64,000 bases of DNA, from NCBI RefSeq assembly GCF_024662215.1, contig NZ_CP096115.1, positions 496,001 to 560,000 on the forward strand. Reading direction: 5' to 3'. The position numbers and the translations under genes were made by a program. The notes below the pieces were generated by a model that worked only from the letters and a program-made list of their open reading frames with translations, was not told the origin of the DNA and searched no databases. Shown here one piece after another: positions 54,503 to 63,202 of the stretch (within the stretch, counting starts at the first letter, position 1; every line of letters starts with the position of its first letter). Source of the DNA: Methanoplanus endosymbiosus. GTDB lineage: Archaea; Halobacteriota; Methanomicrobia; Methanomicrobiales; Methanomicrobiaceae.

Positions 54503-54724
54503 TTAGCCAAAAGCCACGTCCATCCGTGTGATATAGATCTCCCCGTGGAACCGTGACTGAATCTCCTGCAAAGATGCGGTTTTTAAAAAAAGCTCCAAAG
54601 CCTCATGAAGGTTATTACGGGCCTCTTCTACAGTACTGCCCTGGCTTGCAATATCATATTCCGGGCAGAATGAAACATAGCCATCGCCTTCCTTTTCAAT
54701 AATGGCTGTAAGCTGTTTTCGCAT
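54503..54724 (-). CDS. HicB-like antitoxin without HicA
   Basis: This 73-residue protein has the HicB N-terminal fold: TAIIEKEGDGYVSFCPEYDIASQGSTVEEA, then a helix NLHEALELFL. HicB neutralises the HicA ribonuclease toxin. No HicA gene occurs on either side within about 500 bp. It lacks a clear C-terminal DNA-binding domain. It may be a solitary antitoxin that acts on toxins elsewhere. Confidence 0.75.
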   Translation of the reverse strand: MRKQLTAIIEKEGDGYVSFCPEYDIASQGSTVEEARNNLHEALELFLKTASLQEIQSRFHGEIYITRMDVAFG

Positions 54725-54780
54725 TATTTTTTATCTCCCGTATTTTGTAATAATATCTGTTACTATATCATAATAATTCC

Positions 54781-54813
54781 GTAACAATTCAGTAACAATT
54801 CAGTAACAATTCA
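54781..54813. repeat. Three tandem copies of an 11-bp repeat
   Basis: GTAACAATTCA occurs three times in a row, followed by GTAA. It lies just upstream of the HicB-like gene and could be an operator or simply a slipped-strand expansion. Confidence 0.8.
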
Positions 54814-54873
54814 GTAAAAGAGAGAGGAGGAACTAAAGAGGCTGAGGCTTTTTTGAAGGTCAGTCTTGTCTGC

Positions 54874-55208
54874 CGGCGGCTTGACGATCTCAATTGTTTT
54901 GTGCCGGGTAAGGTTGCTGGAATTCCTGGGGGATGTGTTTTGGTATCTCCGCTGATGCCGGTTATTTCTTCCTTGCTGCCTGGTCGGTGTGGTCTGGGCG
55001 GAGGTTTAAGGGCCAGGTAACTTCAGAGGAGGTTTTGGGGGTTTTTAAAAAGGCAGGGTGTTTTTGTTGATGCCTCCGGTTCTGCCGGAAGTGTGGTGAG
55101 GAACTTTTGAGGGCCGGAGTTTTTGAGGAGAGAGTTGGTTTTGATGTCTGCTTTTCTCCGGTTGGGACTCCGGCTGGGGAAGAAAGTTGAGGGATTTTGG
55201 AGAGGATG
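54874..55208 (+). pseudogene. Decayed gene fragment, repeat family copy 2
   Basis: This is the second member of the family at 52468-52797 and 57203-57589. It keeps the TTCTTCCTTGCTGCC segment missing from copy 1. Indels (an added T in GGGGGATGTG, and TTTTTAAAAAGG) break the frame. It lies between the HicB-like gene and the HEPN operon. Confidence 0.7.
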
Positions 55209-55241
55209 AGTGATAATATCCCTCTAAAAAAGCTTTGAAAT

Positions 55242-55610
55242 TTATCTGTCCAACGATTTAATTATTTCATCAGCAACTTTTAGGGAGCTTTTCAGATTTG
55301 ATTCCAAATTATAAACTGGTTCAATATAATCTGCATCCTTTCGCCATTGATGAAGACGTAGTAATTTCCTTTTTATGTCGGGTTTTCCCTGTGACTGATA
55401 GAATTCTCTGATTAATTTATGGTCTGCTCCTGTATTTCTGGGAGCATATCCCATAGTATCTTTTGCATGACTGAGGGAATATCCAAATGCTGCATAATAG
55501 GCCCTGCTTATTGAGCATCTGTATGCCGCTTCCAAAGGCAAGGCATCGTTTTCAGCCTGTGCCTTTAAAAATCTGGCAACATCCAGAAACTGAGACCAGC
55601 AAAACATCAT
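55242..55610 (-). CDS. HEPN domain protein
   Basis: This 122-residue helical protein has the HEPN pattern AAYRCSISRAYYAAFGYSL (residues 29-47) and a later RKDADYIEP. The RNase motif RX4-6H is not visible, so this may be a regulatory or antitoxin-type HEPN. It overlaps the preceding gene by four bases and is last in a three-gene operon. Confidence 0.75.
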   Translation of the reverse strand: MMFCWSQFLDVARFLKAQAENDALPLEAAYRCSISRAYYAAFGYSLSHAKDTMGYAPRNTGADHKLIREFYQSQGKPDIKRKLLRLHQWRKDADYIEPVYNLESNLKSSLKVADEIIKSLDR

Positions 55611-56182
55611 ACTTTATTCTGAGGGGGTTTATAATCGGTTGTCAAAAGAAGCCACCCCGACTGACCAGCCAGTTCACCCTCAAATTCCTCACAGATTCTG
55701 TCCATTTTTTCTATGATGTCATCTGCATAATTTTCCTGACGGATATATAATGTGAGATACTTGTCCTGACTTTCATCATCATAATATAATTCAAGGGAAA
55801 CTTCAGAGTTCTTAATAAATTCTTCACATGCAAGAAGACAGGCATAGAGAACAGCATCACAGATTCCGGGATGCTTAGTTATGTAATCGATTACTTCTCC
55901 GGGATTTGGAATGCTCATATCAAGATATTCTGCCAGGTGAAGCAGGGTTGATTCAGTATAGGCATAACTACATGAACTATTATATGTGATATCTCCCGGA
56001 CCTGTCTGAACAGACAGGAAGTTAAGATGCTCCGTACTGGTTTCGCTGAAGAGTTCTATCAGAAGTGTCTGAAGCTTTTGTCGTAGCGAATCCTTACCTT
56101 CTTCTGAATAATACTCTTCCAAAGTCAGGTATCTTTTTTGATTTCCGATACCACAACCGGAGAAAGAATCAGAATATAACAT
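55607..56182 (-). CDS. Unknown protein in TIGR04255-HEPN operon
   Basis: This 191-residue protein has an acidic composition, a helical middle, and no motif that I recognise. It is placed directly between the TIGR04255 gene (stop TAA adjacent to this ATG) and the HEPN gene (4-bp overlap), so its product should act with both. It lacks membrane segments. Confidence 0.6.
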   Translation of the reverse strand: MLYSDSFSGCGIGNQKRYLTLEEYYSEEGKDSLRQKLQTLLIELFSETSTEHLNFLSVQTGPGDITYNSSCSYAYTESTLLHLAEYLDMSIPNPGEVIDYITKHPGICDAVLYACLLACEEFIKNSEVSLELYYDDESQDKYLTLYIRQENYADDIIEKMDRICEEFEGELAGQSGWLLLTTDYKPPQNKV

Positions 56183-56923
56183 TTATTCGGCTCCTTTAAA
56201 CAATGATTCTGTTTTTTCTGTAATGCAATTCCTGAAGATATTTTTTATTTCAGTATGGGCCACTTCTGTCCAGAGCAGAGCATCATCCGGTTTCACAGAT
56301 CCCGGTTTTGCAGTGAAGAAATCGGTGGTGAGAAGGAATGCTATATCTTCCTTTTTTTCAGGAACTGCTCTTGTCAGCTGAACTCTGCATATGTCTTTTC
56401 CGTGATTGTAAAGAAAATCAGATGCCATATTGATATTTCCAACGGTCAGGTTCAGCTTTTCAGGCATATTTGGGTAAAATGTGAAATATTCTTTTAATTC
56501 CACAGGTTTGTCTGAGATTTCAATCTTATTGACATATAACAGTCCTATTCTTTCAATTCCGTTAATATCTGTCAGTTCACCCAATGTATTATAGGCTAAT
56601 CTTATTTTTTCTTTAAACACTTCCCATGAAGGATAAGGCTTTAAACAGCTTATTGAAAGAACTCCCTGAGTAATCTGAATTATATATCTTCTGTCGTTGT
56701 CAAAGAACAGATGTCTGTCATTTAACTCATTTTTACTGTTCTGAATGCCTTTTATTGTTGCCTCTACCTGGAAGTGATGAACTTTATTTACTTCCTTTTT
56801 AGGAAATTCCGATTTTATCTTTTCGTAAAATTTCAAAGACAGGTCTTTGTCCCAGCCGGTCTTTTTTGAAAACCTAAATTCACATACAGCTTCTCTTATT
56901 GGTGAATTGCTATAATCAGTCAT
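56183..56923 (-). CDS. TIGR04255 family protein
   Basis: This 246-residue protein shows the family's N-terminal SPIREAVCEFRF element, the central RRYIIQITQGVLSISCLKPYP region, and the YVNKIEI strand. TIGR04255 proteins are sporadically distributed in bacteria and archaea and have no known function. It is the first gene of a three-gene operon. Confidence 0.75.
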   Translation of the reverse strand: MTDYSNSPIREAVCEFRFSKKTGWDKDLSLKFYEKIKSEFPKKEVNKVHHFQVEATIKGIQNSKNELNDRHLFFDNDRRYIIQITQGVLSISCLKPYPSWEVFKEKIRLAYNTLGELTDINGIERIGLLYVNKIEISDKPVELKEYFTFYPNMPEKLNLTVGNINMASDFLYNHGKDICRVQLTRAVPEKKEDIAFLLTTDFFTAKPGSVKPDDALLWTEVAHTEIKNIFRNCITEKTESLFKGAE

Positions 56924-57020
56924 TGGTTTTCACTTCTGCTATCTGGAATATATTTCCGGGGATAATTAATATAACTTATCTTACGGATTCACAGGAGGGT
57001 TATTTGGGCAAGCCACAAGC

Positions 57021-57049
57021 CTTCTGCCGCAGCAGTAGGCGCAGTGGCG
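57021..57049. repeat. CTTCTGCCGCAGCAG repeat, copy 2
   Basis: It matches 52804-52832 with one difference. It lies upstream of the TIGR04255 operon. Confidence 0.7.
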
Positions 57050-57069
57050 GTCGTCCATCAGCCGGAAGG

Positions 57070-57090
57070 GACTCCGGGGAACCCGGAGTC
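57070..57090 (+). other. Perfect 9-bp hairpin with GAA loop
   Basis: GACTCCGGG, GAA and CCCGGAGTC form a stable stem-loop. No T-run follows, so it is not a simple terminator. It is adjacent to the second CTTCTGCCGCAGCAG repeat. Confidence 0.6.
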
Positions 57091-57202
57091 ACTTGGGCGT
57101 TAATAATCCAGCTTAGCGATAAAACCAGCGAACCGTTCACGGCTAAAGTGTAACGAGGCCGGGAATCGTGAGCGGTATAATACTTTTATTTCTTCCGGAA
57201 AG

Positions 57203-57589
57203 GCCCTGTTATTTCATCTGAATCCAACACATAACCGGAGTCTTGCTGAACTGGACTCTTTTGTGCCGGGTAAGGTTGCCGGAATTCTTGCGGATTGTTT
57301 TGGTATCTCTGCCGATGCCGGTTATTTCTTCCTCGCTGCCTGGTCGGTGTGGTCCGGCAGGAGGTTTAAGGGCCGGGTAACTTCAGAGGAGGTTTTGGGG
57401 GTTTTGGAAGGGCAGGGGGTTTTTGTAGATGACCGGAGTGATGGGTGTCCTGGTGCTTCCGGTTCTGTTGGTTGTGTCGGGGAGTTATTGAAGGCCGGAG
57501 TTTTTGAGGAGAGAGTTGGTTTTGATGTCTGCTTTTCTCCGGTTGGGATTCGGTTGGGGAAGAAGATTGAGGGGTTTTGGGGGGGGTGA
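57203..57589 (+). pseudogene. Decayed gene fragment, repeat family copy 3
   Basis: This is the best preserved member of a family with copies at 52468-52797 and 54874-55208. The frame is open from upstream (about 57107) to the TGA at 57589, reading LAELDSFVPGKVAG, DAGYFFLAAWSVWSGRRF and VTSEEVLGVLEGQG. No ATG with a ribosome binding site starts it; the only start is GTG at 57263. Codon use is unusually GC-rich. I do not recognise the protein, which could be the C-terminal part of a larger gene. Confidence 0.6.
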
Positions 57590-57766
57590 AACAATATTTT
57601 TGATGCACGATAATTTCCTTATTTATTTTAGGATATTTCTAACTGTTATTTCTATATAGATCTAGAATTTCAATTCGACAGTATTATTTTAGATTCCCAC
57701 ATTAACAAAAATATAAGGGATTGGGGAGTAATTTTTTTTGAAACTTTGATATGTATAATAATCTAA

Positions 57767-57979
57767 TTTCAAAATGAGTTCCCTGGTATTTCCGGTTTTT
57801 CAGCGTCCAATCTCTGGAGAATGAAAAATTTTTATGAGACTTATCGTAGCTCTGAAAAACTCGCACCACTGGTGCGAGAAATAGGCTGGAGTCATAATAT
57901 CATTATTATGGAGAGATGCGGGGACAATTTGGAATATGAGCGATATAATGTTACCATCTGGAAAAAGCCTATATGTTAA
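57767..57979 (+). pseudogene. Remnant of a DUF1016 (YhcG) PD-(D/E)XK nuclease gene
   Basis: This stretch reads FQNEFPGISGFSASNLWRMK, KNFYETYRSS, and LVREIGWSHNIIIMERC. These match the N-terminal part of DUF1016/YhcG-type nucleases in the order of motifs. It is preceded by an in-frame stop and ends with TAA after about 70 codons. The catalytic C-terminal domain is missing. It lies immediately before the GHKL-STAS operon. Confidence 0.75.
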
Positions 57980-58044
57980 TGTGCAAAATTCATGAAACAA
58001 TTATCTGTTATTGAATTGTATTCTATTAAGGATTCACCATAAAT

Positions 58045-58923
58045 ATGACAGATATTCTTAAAATACCAAATATTCTCGATAACACTTCTGGTTTTATGCT
58101 ACTATTTGATGTCTGGGATGAATACAATCATTCCGCAGATCTCACATTTGATTTTTCTGAGTGTACTTTCATAAAACAGAACGGCGTTGCTTTCCTTGCA
58201 GGTCTGGCATGTCATATCCGGAAGAATGGTGGAGTGGTCTTTATTGATGAGAGTACAATTATCCCGAAAGTCATGATGAATCTTGCACAAAATGGATTCT
58301 TAAAAGAGATTACGGGGGAAAGTGAACCCTGGGATGGTAATTCTGTTCCTTTAATGCAGTACTTCGCACATGATATTAATTCAATTGAGAAGTATCTGGA
58401 AGATAAATGGATTGGCAGGGGGTGGATTTACACAAGCAGTCTTTTATCTGAAAAAATCATCGGTAATATCTTAGAACTTTACGAAAATGCTTTTGAACAC
58501 AGTTTCTCTGATGTCGGAGTATTTACATGCGGGCAGCGTTTTCCAACAAAAAATGAATTGGTCCTGACAATAATAGATTTTGGTATAGGCATTCCACAGT
58601 CATTAAATAAATATTTTAAAGAGAGCAAAGAGTCATTTGACGGAAATTACCGGTTAGAAAAAGCTTTCCAGGATGGTTTTTCCACAAAAAGAAGAGAACA
58701 GCCAAGGGGCGTTGGTCTTGATCTTCTTAAAGATTTTATTTTAAAGAATCATGGACAAATGGATATATACAGTAATAATGAGTGTGCCCGTATCAAATCA
58801 GGCAATATCAGATATGCAATTAAGGACTTTTATTTCAATGGAACTGCGGTAAACATAAAGTTGAAGTGCGATGAGAAGTATTATCTTATTGAAGGAGAGC
58901 CTGTAGATCAACCCTATTTCTAA
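58045..58923 (+). CDS. STAS-like/GHKL ATPase fusion protein
   Basis: This 292-residue protein has an N-terminal STAS-like domain (about 1-95, with LTFDFSECTFIKQNGVAFLAG) and a C-terminal GHKL ATPase domain. The latter shows N-box ELYENAFEHS near residue 152, G1 DFGIGIPQS near 179, and G2 PRGVGLDLLKDF near 229. It has no kinase-type dimerisation or phosphoacceptor helix, so it resembles anti-sigma factor or Hsp90-like ATPases. A DUF4325 protein and a PIN nuclease follow after 7 and 9 nt, forming one operon. Confidence 0.8.
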   Translation: MTDILKIPNILDNTSGFMLLFDVWDEYNHSADLTFDFSECTFIKQNGVAFLAGLACHIRKNGGVVFIDESTIIPKVMMNLAQNGFLKEITGESEPWDGNSVPLMQYFAHDINSIEKYLEDKWIGRGWIYTSSLLSEKIIGNILELYENAFEHSFSDVGVFTCGQRFPTKNELVLTIIDFGIGIPQSLNKYFKESKESFDGNYRLEKAFQDGFSTKRREQPRGVGLDLLKDFILKNHGQMDIYSNNECARIKSGNIRYAIKDFYFNGTAVNIKLKCDEKYYLIEGEPVDQPYF

Positions 58924-58930
58924 TGATAAT

Positions 58931-59278
58931 ATGACAATAAATGTTCAAAATATAATCGGGGAAAACTGCATAACGCTTGAGGATGGTGAAAAAGTTTACA
59001 GACTGATTCTATCTGCTCTTAATAATAATCAGAATGCAGAACTTGATTTTACCGGCGTGCGTATTTATTCATCACCTTTTTTCAACGGTGCGGTTGCTAA
59101 ACTATTGGGCAGTTTTACACCGGAGGAACTCAATGCGAGGGTTAAATTTGCTGGTCTTACTAAACATGGCGATCAGGTTTTAAGGCGTGTCATTCAAAAT
59201 GCCCGTAAATATTATTCCAATGATAAGTTTCGGAGTGCAGTCAATAAAGTAGCAGCTGAGCATTCTGAAAGTTGTTAA
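58931..59278 (+). CDS. DUF4325 STAS-like protein
   Basis: This 115-residue protein has the DUF4325 form, with VRIYSSPFFNGAVAKLLG and LKFAG-like turns (VKFAGLTKHGDQVLRRVIQN). DUF4325 is a STAS-like domain often next to GHKL ATPases. It is probably a binding partner of the preceding ATPase. No phosphorylated Ser equivalent was identified with certainty. Confidence 0.75.
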   Translation: MTINVQNIIGENCITLEDGEKVYRLILSALNNNQNAELDFTGVRIYSSPFFNGAVAKLLGSFTPEELNARVKFAGLTKHGDQVLRRVIQNARKYYSNDKFRSAVNKVAAEHSESC

Positions 59279-59287
59279 TGTGATCTG

Positions 59288-59914
59288 ATGGCTTTTGAAG
59301 ATCATATCAAAGCGTCTGTTGTAGATGTCAGGACTGATGTTCCGAAACGAACAGATGCCTTTTTTGTGGATACCAATGTCTGGTACAATTATACAACAAC
59401 CTATACGACATTGCCTGATTCATATCAAAAGAAGTACTATCCGGCATATCTTTCAAAGATGCTTCACGCAAATTCCGGAATATTCAGAAGTGAACTTGTT
59501 CTCGCTGAACTATCCAGTGTGATTGAAAAATCTTTGTACAGGATTTTTATTGGGGAAAATGATTTTGGCCCGGATGACGTCCCTATAAAGAATTTCAGAT
59601 ATGATTATCCGGATGAGAGGGATAATTTTATTGATGAGTTAAGTATGGCCTGGGACAGCATAAGGGATGTTTCTGAGTCCTTTGATTCCGTTATTGACAG
59701 TTCAGTGTCTGAATTTATTCTGAAGGGTTTTTATAATTCATATCTGGACGGGTATGACCTTTTATTTCTTGATTTAATTCAGAAGAAAATGGACAAACCA
59801 TATATTTTAACAGATGACAGGGATTTTGCAACCGTTCCGGCCATCACTGTTTTTACAGCGAATAATACAATAATCAATGCCGCAGATAGCATAGGTCTGC
59901 TTGTTGTGCGATGA
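59288..59914 (+). CDS. PIN-like nuclease
   Basis: This 208-residue protein has a PIN-like fold with acidic positions FFVDTNVWYNY (Asp28), LVLAELSSVIEKS, DGYDLLFLDLI and ILTDDRDFATV. This is the D-E-D-D arrangement of PIN ribonucleases. The gene ends the GHKL/DUF4325/PIN operon. Such nucleases are often toxins, so the upstream ATPase and STAS proteins may control it. Confidence 0.82.
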   Translation: MAFEDHIKASVVDVRTDVPKRTDAFFVDTNVWYNYTTTYTTLPDSYQKKYYPAYLSKMLHANSGIFRSELVLAELSSVIEKSLYRIFIGENDFGPDDVPIKNFRYDYPDERDNFIDELSMAWDSIRDVSESFDSVIDSSVSEFILKGFYNSYLDGYDLLFLDLIQKKMDKPYILTDDRDFATVPAITVFTANNTIINAADSIGLLVVR

Positions 59915-59929
59915 AATTTAAATGTTATT

Positions 59930-59954
59930 TGCCGCAGCAGGAAGGTAAGTGGCG
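59930..59954. repeat. CTTCTGCCGCAGCAG repeat, copy 3 (diverged)
   Basis: TGCCGCAGCAGGAAGGTAAG followed by TGGCG resembles 52804-52832 but has several differences. It lies between the PIN gene and the helicase gene. Confidence 0.6.
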
Positions 59955-60030
59955 CCCCTCAATATCACTTTTTTATTCATTATAGGCTCATATCCAAAAA
60001 TATTACTTGCATTACAGATAATGATTTTAT

Positions 60031-63000
60031 ATGGTGGGTTCTATCTCCTCTCCGGAGCAGATTATTGAGATTGTCAATGATGCTTTACAGGTCAGGGAAA
60101 ACAGCACAGTAAATATTCTCAACGATAAACTAACACTTACTGTATTTTCAGAACTTGAAAAAAACCTGAAAAATGTCCGGGAAATAAATTTTATAATACG
60201 CGGGACTAATTCCGGTCCAAAAAATAAAGAAATGGTGCAGGAGTTTGAACTTGCTGCATCTCCTTCAGATGTACTTTTCAATAACTACGAAATTGTTAAG
60301 AAAAACAAGCTGAAATACTTCCACAAAGCCAGGGCAATGCATGATTTCATCGAATCTCATGTAAATGTCAAGAAAGTCAAATCTCCGGAAATGGTCAAAG
60401 GAAATATCTTAATAATTGACGAGGACATCCAGATTCAGGGGACATCCTCACTTGAAATAACCAAATCCAAAAAAATTAAAGGTCTGCCCCAGATAAATTT
60501 TGACACATTCATCAATAGTTCGATGGACACTGATCAGATAAAGCGATCTGTTCAGTCATTCTATACTCTGTGGAATAACAGAGGCTATACCTCAGAATAT
60601 AAAGAAGAACTTCTTGAAGGGTTAAGGTACATCTATAAGGATTATTCTCCGGAATTTTTGTATTATTTTACTCTCTACTCACTTTTTGGAGATCAGCTTG
60701 ACTCAAGTGTTGAACATTTTGAAAATGACAGTACCCGGTTTAAACAGACAAAGATCTGGAATACCCTTTATAATTTTCAGAAAGATGCAGTTGTTTCAGG
60801 CATTCAGAAAATCAATAAACACAACGGCTGTATCATTGCGGACAGTGTCGGTCTTGGAAAAACATTTGAGGCCCTTGCAATAATAAAATATTTTGAGATG
60901 AGGAATGACAATGTATTAGTCCTTGCCCCGGCAAAGCTCTACGATAACTGGGATTCCTTCAGGAGTCCGTATAAGGACAACCCTCTTGCAGGAGACAGAT
61001 TAAACTACAAAATTCTTTCTCACACAGATCTCTCCCGGAATAAAGGGTTCTCCCGTTCAGGACTTGACCTATCAAGAATAGACTGGGGCAGTTTTGATCT
61101 TTTAGTCATTGACGAGTCACATAATTTCAGAAACAGAATAGAGAGTGAAGATCACGTCACCAGATACCAGAAGCTGCTTAGAGATATTATTCATAAAGGA
61201 GCCAATACAAAAGTCCTCCTCCTATCCGCAACTCCGGTGAACAACTCCTTAACAGATCTTAGAAACCAGATTAGTATAATCACATCTGACCGTGACTATG
61301 CATTTGAGGAGGATGGCATTTCCAGTGTTCAGCATCTGTTAATACGTGCCCAAAAGGACATTAATGAATGGTCTAAAACCTCACGAAGAAATAAGACTGA
61401 ACTTCTGGACCGGCTGCCTTCTGAGTTCTACAAACTTCTTGAGATGGTTACGATTTCAAGAAGCAGAAAACATATCACCCGTTATTATGGCACCGAAAAC
61501 ATCGGTGTATTCCCAAAGAAACTTACACCCATGATTTTTAGGCCGGAAATCGACTCGGAATCCGAGATTATGCAATTTGCGGATGTAAACGAAGAATTAG
61601 AAGGTCTGCTCCTCTGTGTTTATTCTCCTATGGCTTACATTCTTCCGAAGTATAAGGAGATGTACAGGGAGAGGTTTGCAACCAAAATTAATGGTAAGAG
61701 AATATTTGATCATGAGCAGAGAGAGGCCATAAATGTCAAACTCAACCGTTTTAATCTGTGCAAAAGACTTGAGAGTTCAGTTTATTCATTCGGAAAAACG
61801 GTTGAGAGGCTGCTTGGCAGAATTGATTCACATATATCGAGGATGTCTTCGGGAACAGGCACTGTTTCTGATGAATATGATTTGGAGGATGAAGAGGAAT
61901 TCTTCCTGGAGTATAAGTATGACATTGATGTCAGGCACCTTGATGTAAGGAATTATCTGGAGGACCTGAGATCTGATAAGGAGAAACTTGAGAGGATTTC
62001 AGGCCAGGTCAGGATCATTCTTGATGAAAAACGGGATTTTAAGCTGCATGAAATTACAGCATTTGTCAGGAATAAGATTAATGAGACTCCTTACAATCCG
62101 GGAAATCAGAAGGTTTTGATATTTACAGCATTTGCCGATACTGCCAATTATCTGTATGATTCTTTATGGCCAATTTTAAAGGAGGAAGGGGTTCATACTG
62201 CTATTGTTACAGGCACCGGAAGTCCTAAGACGACAATTAAGGGTGCAAATCTGAAGTATAATGAGGTCTTGGCCAGGTTTTCGCCAAGGTCTAAGGGGAG
62301 ATCAGGTGATACAGATACAGAAATTGAAGTTCTGGTTGCAACGGACTGTATCTCTGAAGGTCAGAACCTTCAGGACTGCGATTGTGTGATTAATTTTGAT
62401 ATTCAGTGGAATCCGGTTGTTCTGATTCAGCGTTTTGGAAGAATTGACAGGCTTGGAAGTATCAATCCTCAGATACAGATGGTTAATTTCTTCCCTCATA
62501 TGGACCTGAATGACTATCTTCAGCTTGAGGAGCGTGTGAAGCGGAAGATGGTTGCAGCAAATATTGGTTCTACAGGGGATGAGGATCTCTTAACTCCTGA
62601 TCTCAATGATCTGGAGTTTAGGCGTACCCAGCTTGAGCGTATTCAGGAGGAGGTTGTTGAGCTTGAGGAGATGGGTGATACAATATCCCTGACTGATCTG
62701 AATATGAACGGTTATCTCAATGAGCTGTATGAGTATGTGAAAGAAAATCCTGATGTTAAGAAAGTTCCGGCAGGGGTATTTTCGATTACAAAAGGAGAAG
62801 AGAAGGGGTGCCTCTTCTGTTTCCGGCATAGTGAGGACTTAGCCAAACCAAAGAGTGACAGTTCTCTCTATCCGTATTATCTTATGTATGTGCAGAATTC
62901 CGGTGAGGTATATATCGGGATGCACAATGCCCGTGAGGCCCTGGCTGAGTTCCGCCGGATTTCTTATGGTAAGTCTGAACCGGATGATGTTCTTATCCGG

Positions 63001-63198
63001 AATTTTAATAAGAAGACGCATAATGCAGAGGATATGACAAGGTATTCAAAGCTTATTACAAAGGCAATTTCAGGAATTACAGGGGCAGAAAGAAAGCGGG
63101 CTGAGGAGAGTATCTTTGACTTTTCCGGGTTTAGTGATGAGTTTTCAGATTCCGGTGAGGATGATTTTGAGCTTATCTCTTTTCTGATTGTGGAGTGA
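60031..63198 (+). CDS. SNF2-type helicase with PLD-like N-terminal region
   Basis: This 1055-residue superfamily 2 protein starts with a region of about 240 residues resembling a phospholipase D-like nuclease domain, although its HKD motif is not clear. The helicase core has motif I ADSVGLGKTFEA (near 271), motif II VIDESHNF (near 366), motif III LLLSATPVNNS, motif V ATDCISEGQNLQ and motif VI LIQRFGRIDRLGS. Such helicases accompany methyltransferases in restriction-like defence systems. Codons for the DUF4391 gene begin 5 nt downstream. Confidence 0.85.
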   Translation: MVGSISSPEQIIEIVNDALQVRENSTVNILNDKLTLTVFSELEKNLKNVREINFIIRGTNSGPKNKEMVQEFELAASPSDVLFNNYEIVKKNKLKYFHKARAMHDFIESHVNVKKVKSPEMVKGNILIIDEDIQIQGTSSLEITKSKKIKGLPQINFDTFINSSMDTDQIKRSVQSFYTLWNNRGYTSEYKEELLEGLRYIYKDYSPEFLYYFTLYSLFGDQLDSSVEHFENDSTRFKQTKIWNTLYNFQKDAVVSGIQKINKHNGCIIADSVGLGKTFEALAIIKYFEMRNDNVLVLAPAKLYDNWDSFRSPYKDNPLAGDRLNYKILSHTDLSRNKGFSRSGLDLSRIDWGSFDLLVIDESHNFRNRIESEDHVTRYQKLLRDIIHKGANTKVLLLSATPVNNSLTDLRNQISIITSDRDYAFEEDGISSVQHLLIRAQKDINEWSKTSRRNKTELLDRLPSEFYKLLEMVTISRSRKHITRYYGTENIGVFPKKLTPMIFRPEIDSESEIMQFADVNEELEGLLLCVYSPMAYILPKYKEMYRERFATKINGKRIFDHEQREAINVKLNRFNLCKRLESSVYSFGKTVERLLGRIDSHISRMSSGTGTVSDEYDLEDEEEFFLEYKYDIDVRHLDVRNYLEDLRSDKEKLERISGQVRIILDEKRDFKLHEITAFVRNKINETPYNPGNQKVLIFTAFADTANYLYDSLWPILKEEGVHTAIVTGTGSPKTTIKGANLKYNEVLARFSPRSKGRSGDTDTEIEVLVATDCISEGQNLQDCDCVINFDIQWNPVVLIQRFGRIDRLGSINPQIQMVNFFPHMDLNDYLQLEERVKRKMVAANIGSTGDEDLLTPDLNDLEFRRTQLERIQEEVVELEEMGDTISLTDLNMNGYLNELYEYVKENPDVKKVPAGVFSITKGEEKGCLFCFRHSEDLAKPKSDSSLYPYYLMYVQNSGEVYIGMHNAREALAEFRRISYGKSEPDDVLIRNFNKKTHNAEDMTRYSKLITKAISGITGAERKRAEESIFDFSGFSDEFSDSGEDDFELISFLIVE

Positions 63199-63202
63199 TT
63201 GC

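Noticed and set aside
57070-57090. Rho-independent terminator
   Set aside because: The hairpin is strong but no U-run follows, and archaeal termination does not depend on such hairpins.
57322-57608. Minus-strand Pro-rich frames opposite the decayed repeat family
   Set aside because: They arise from the GC-rich sense sequence of the repeated fragment and appear also at 52573-52852 for the same reason.
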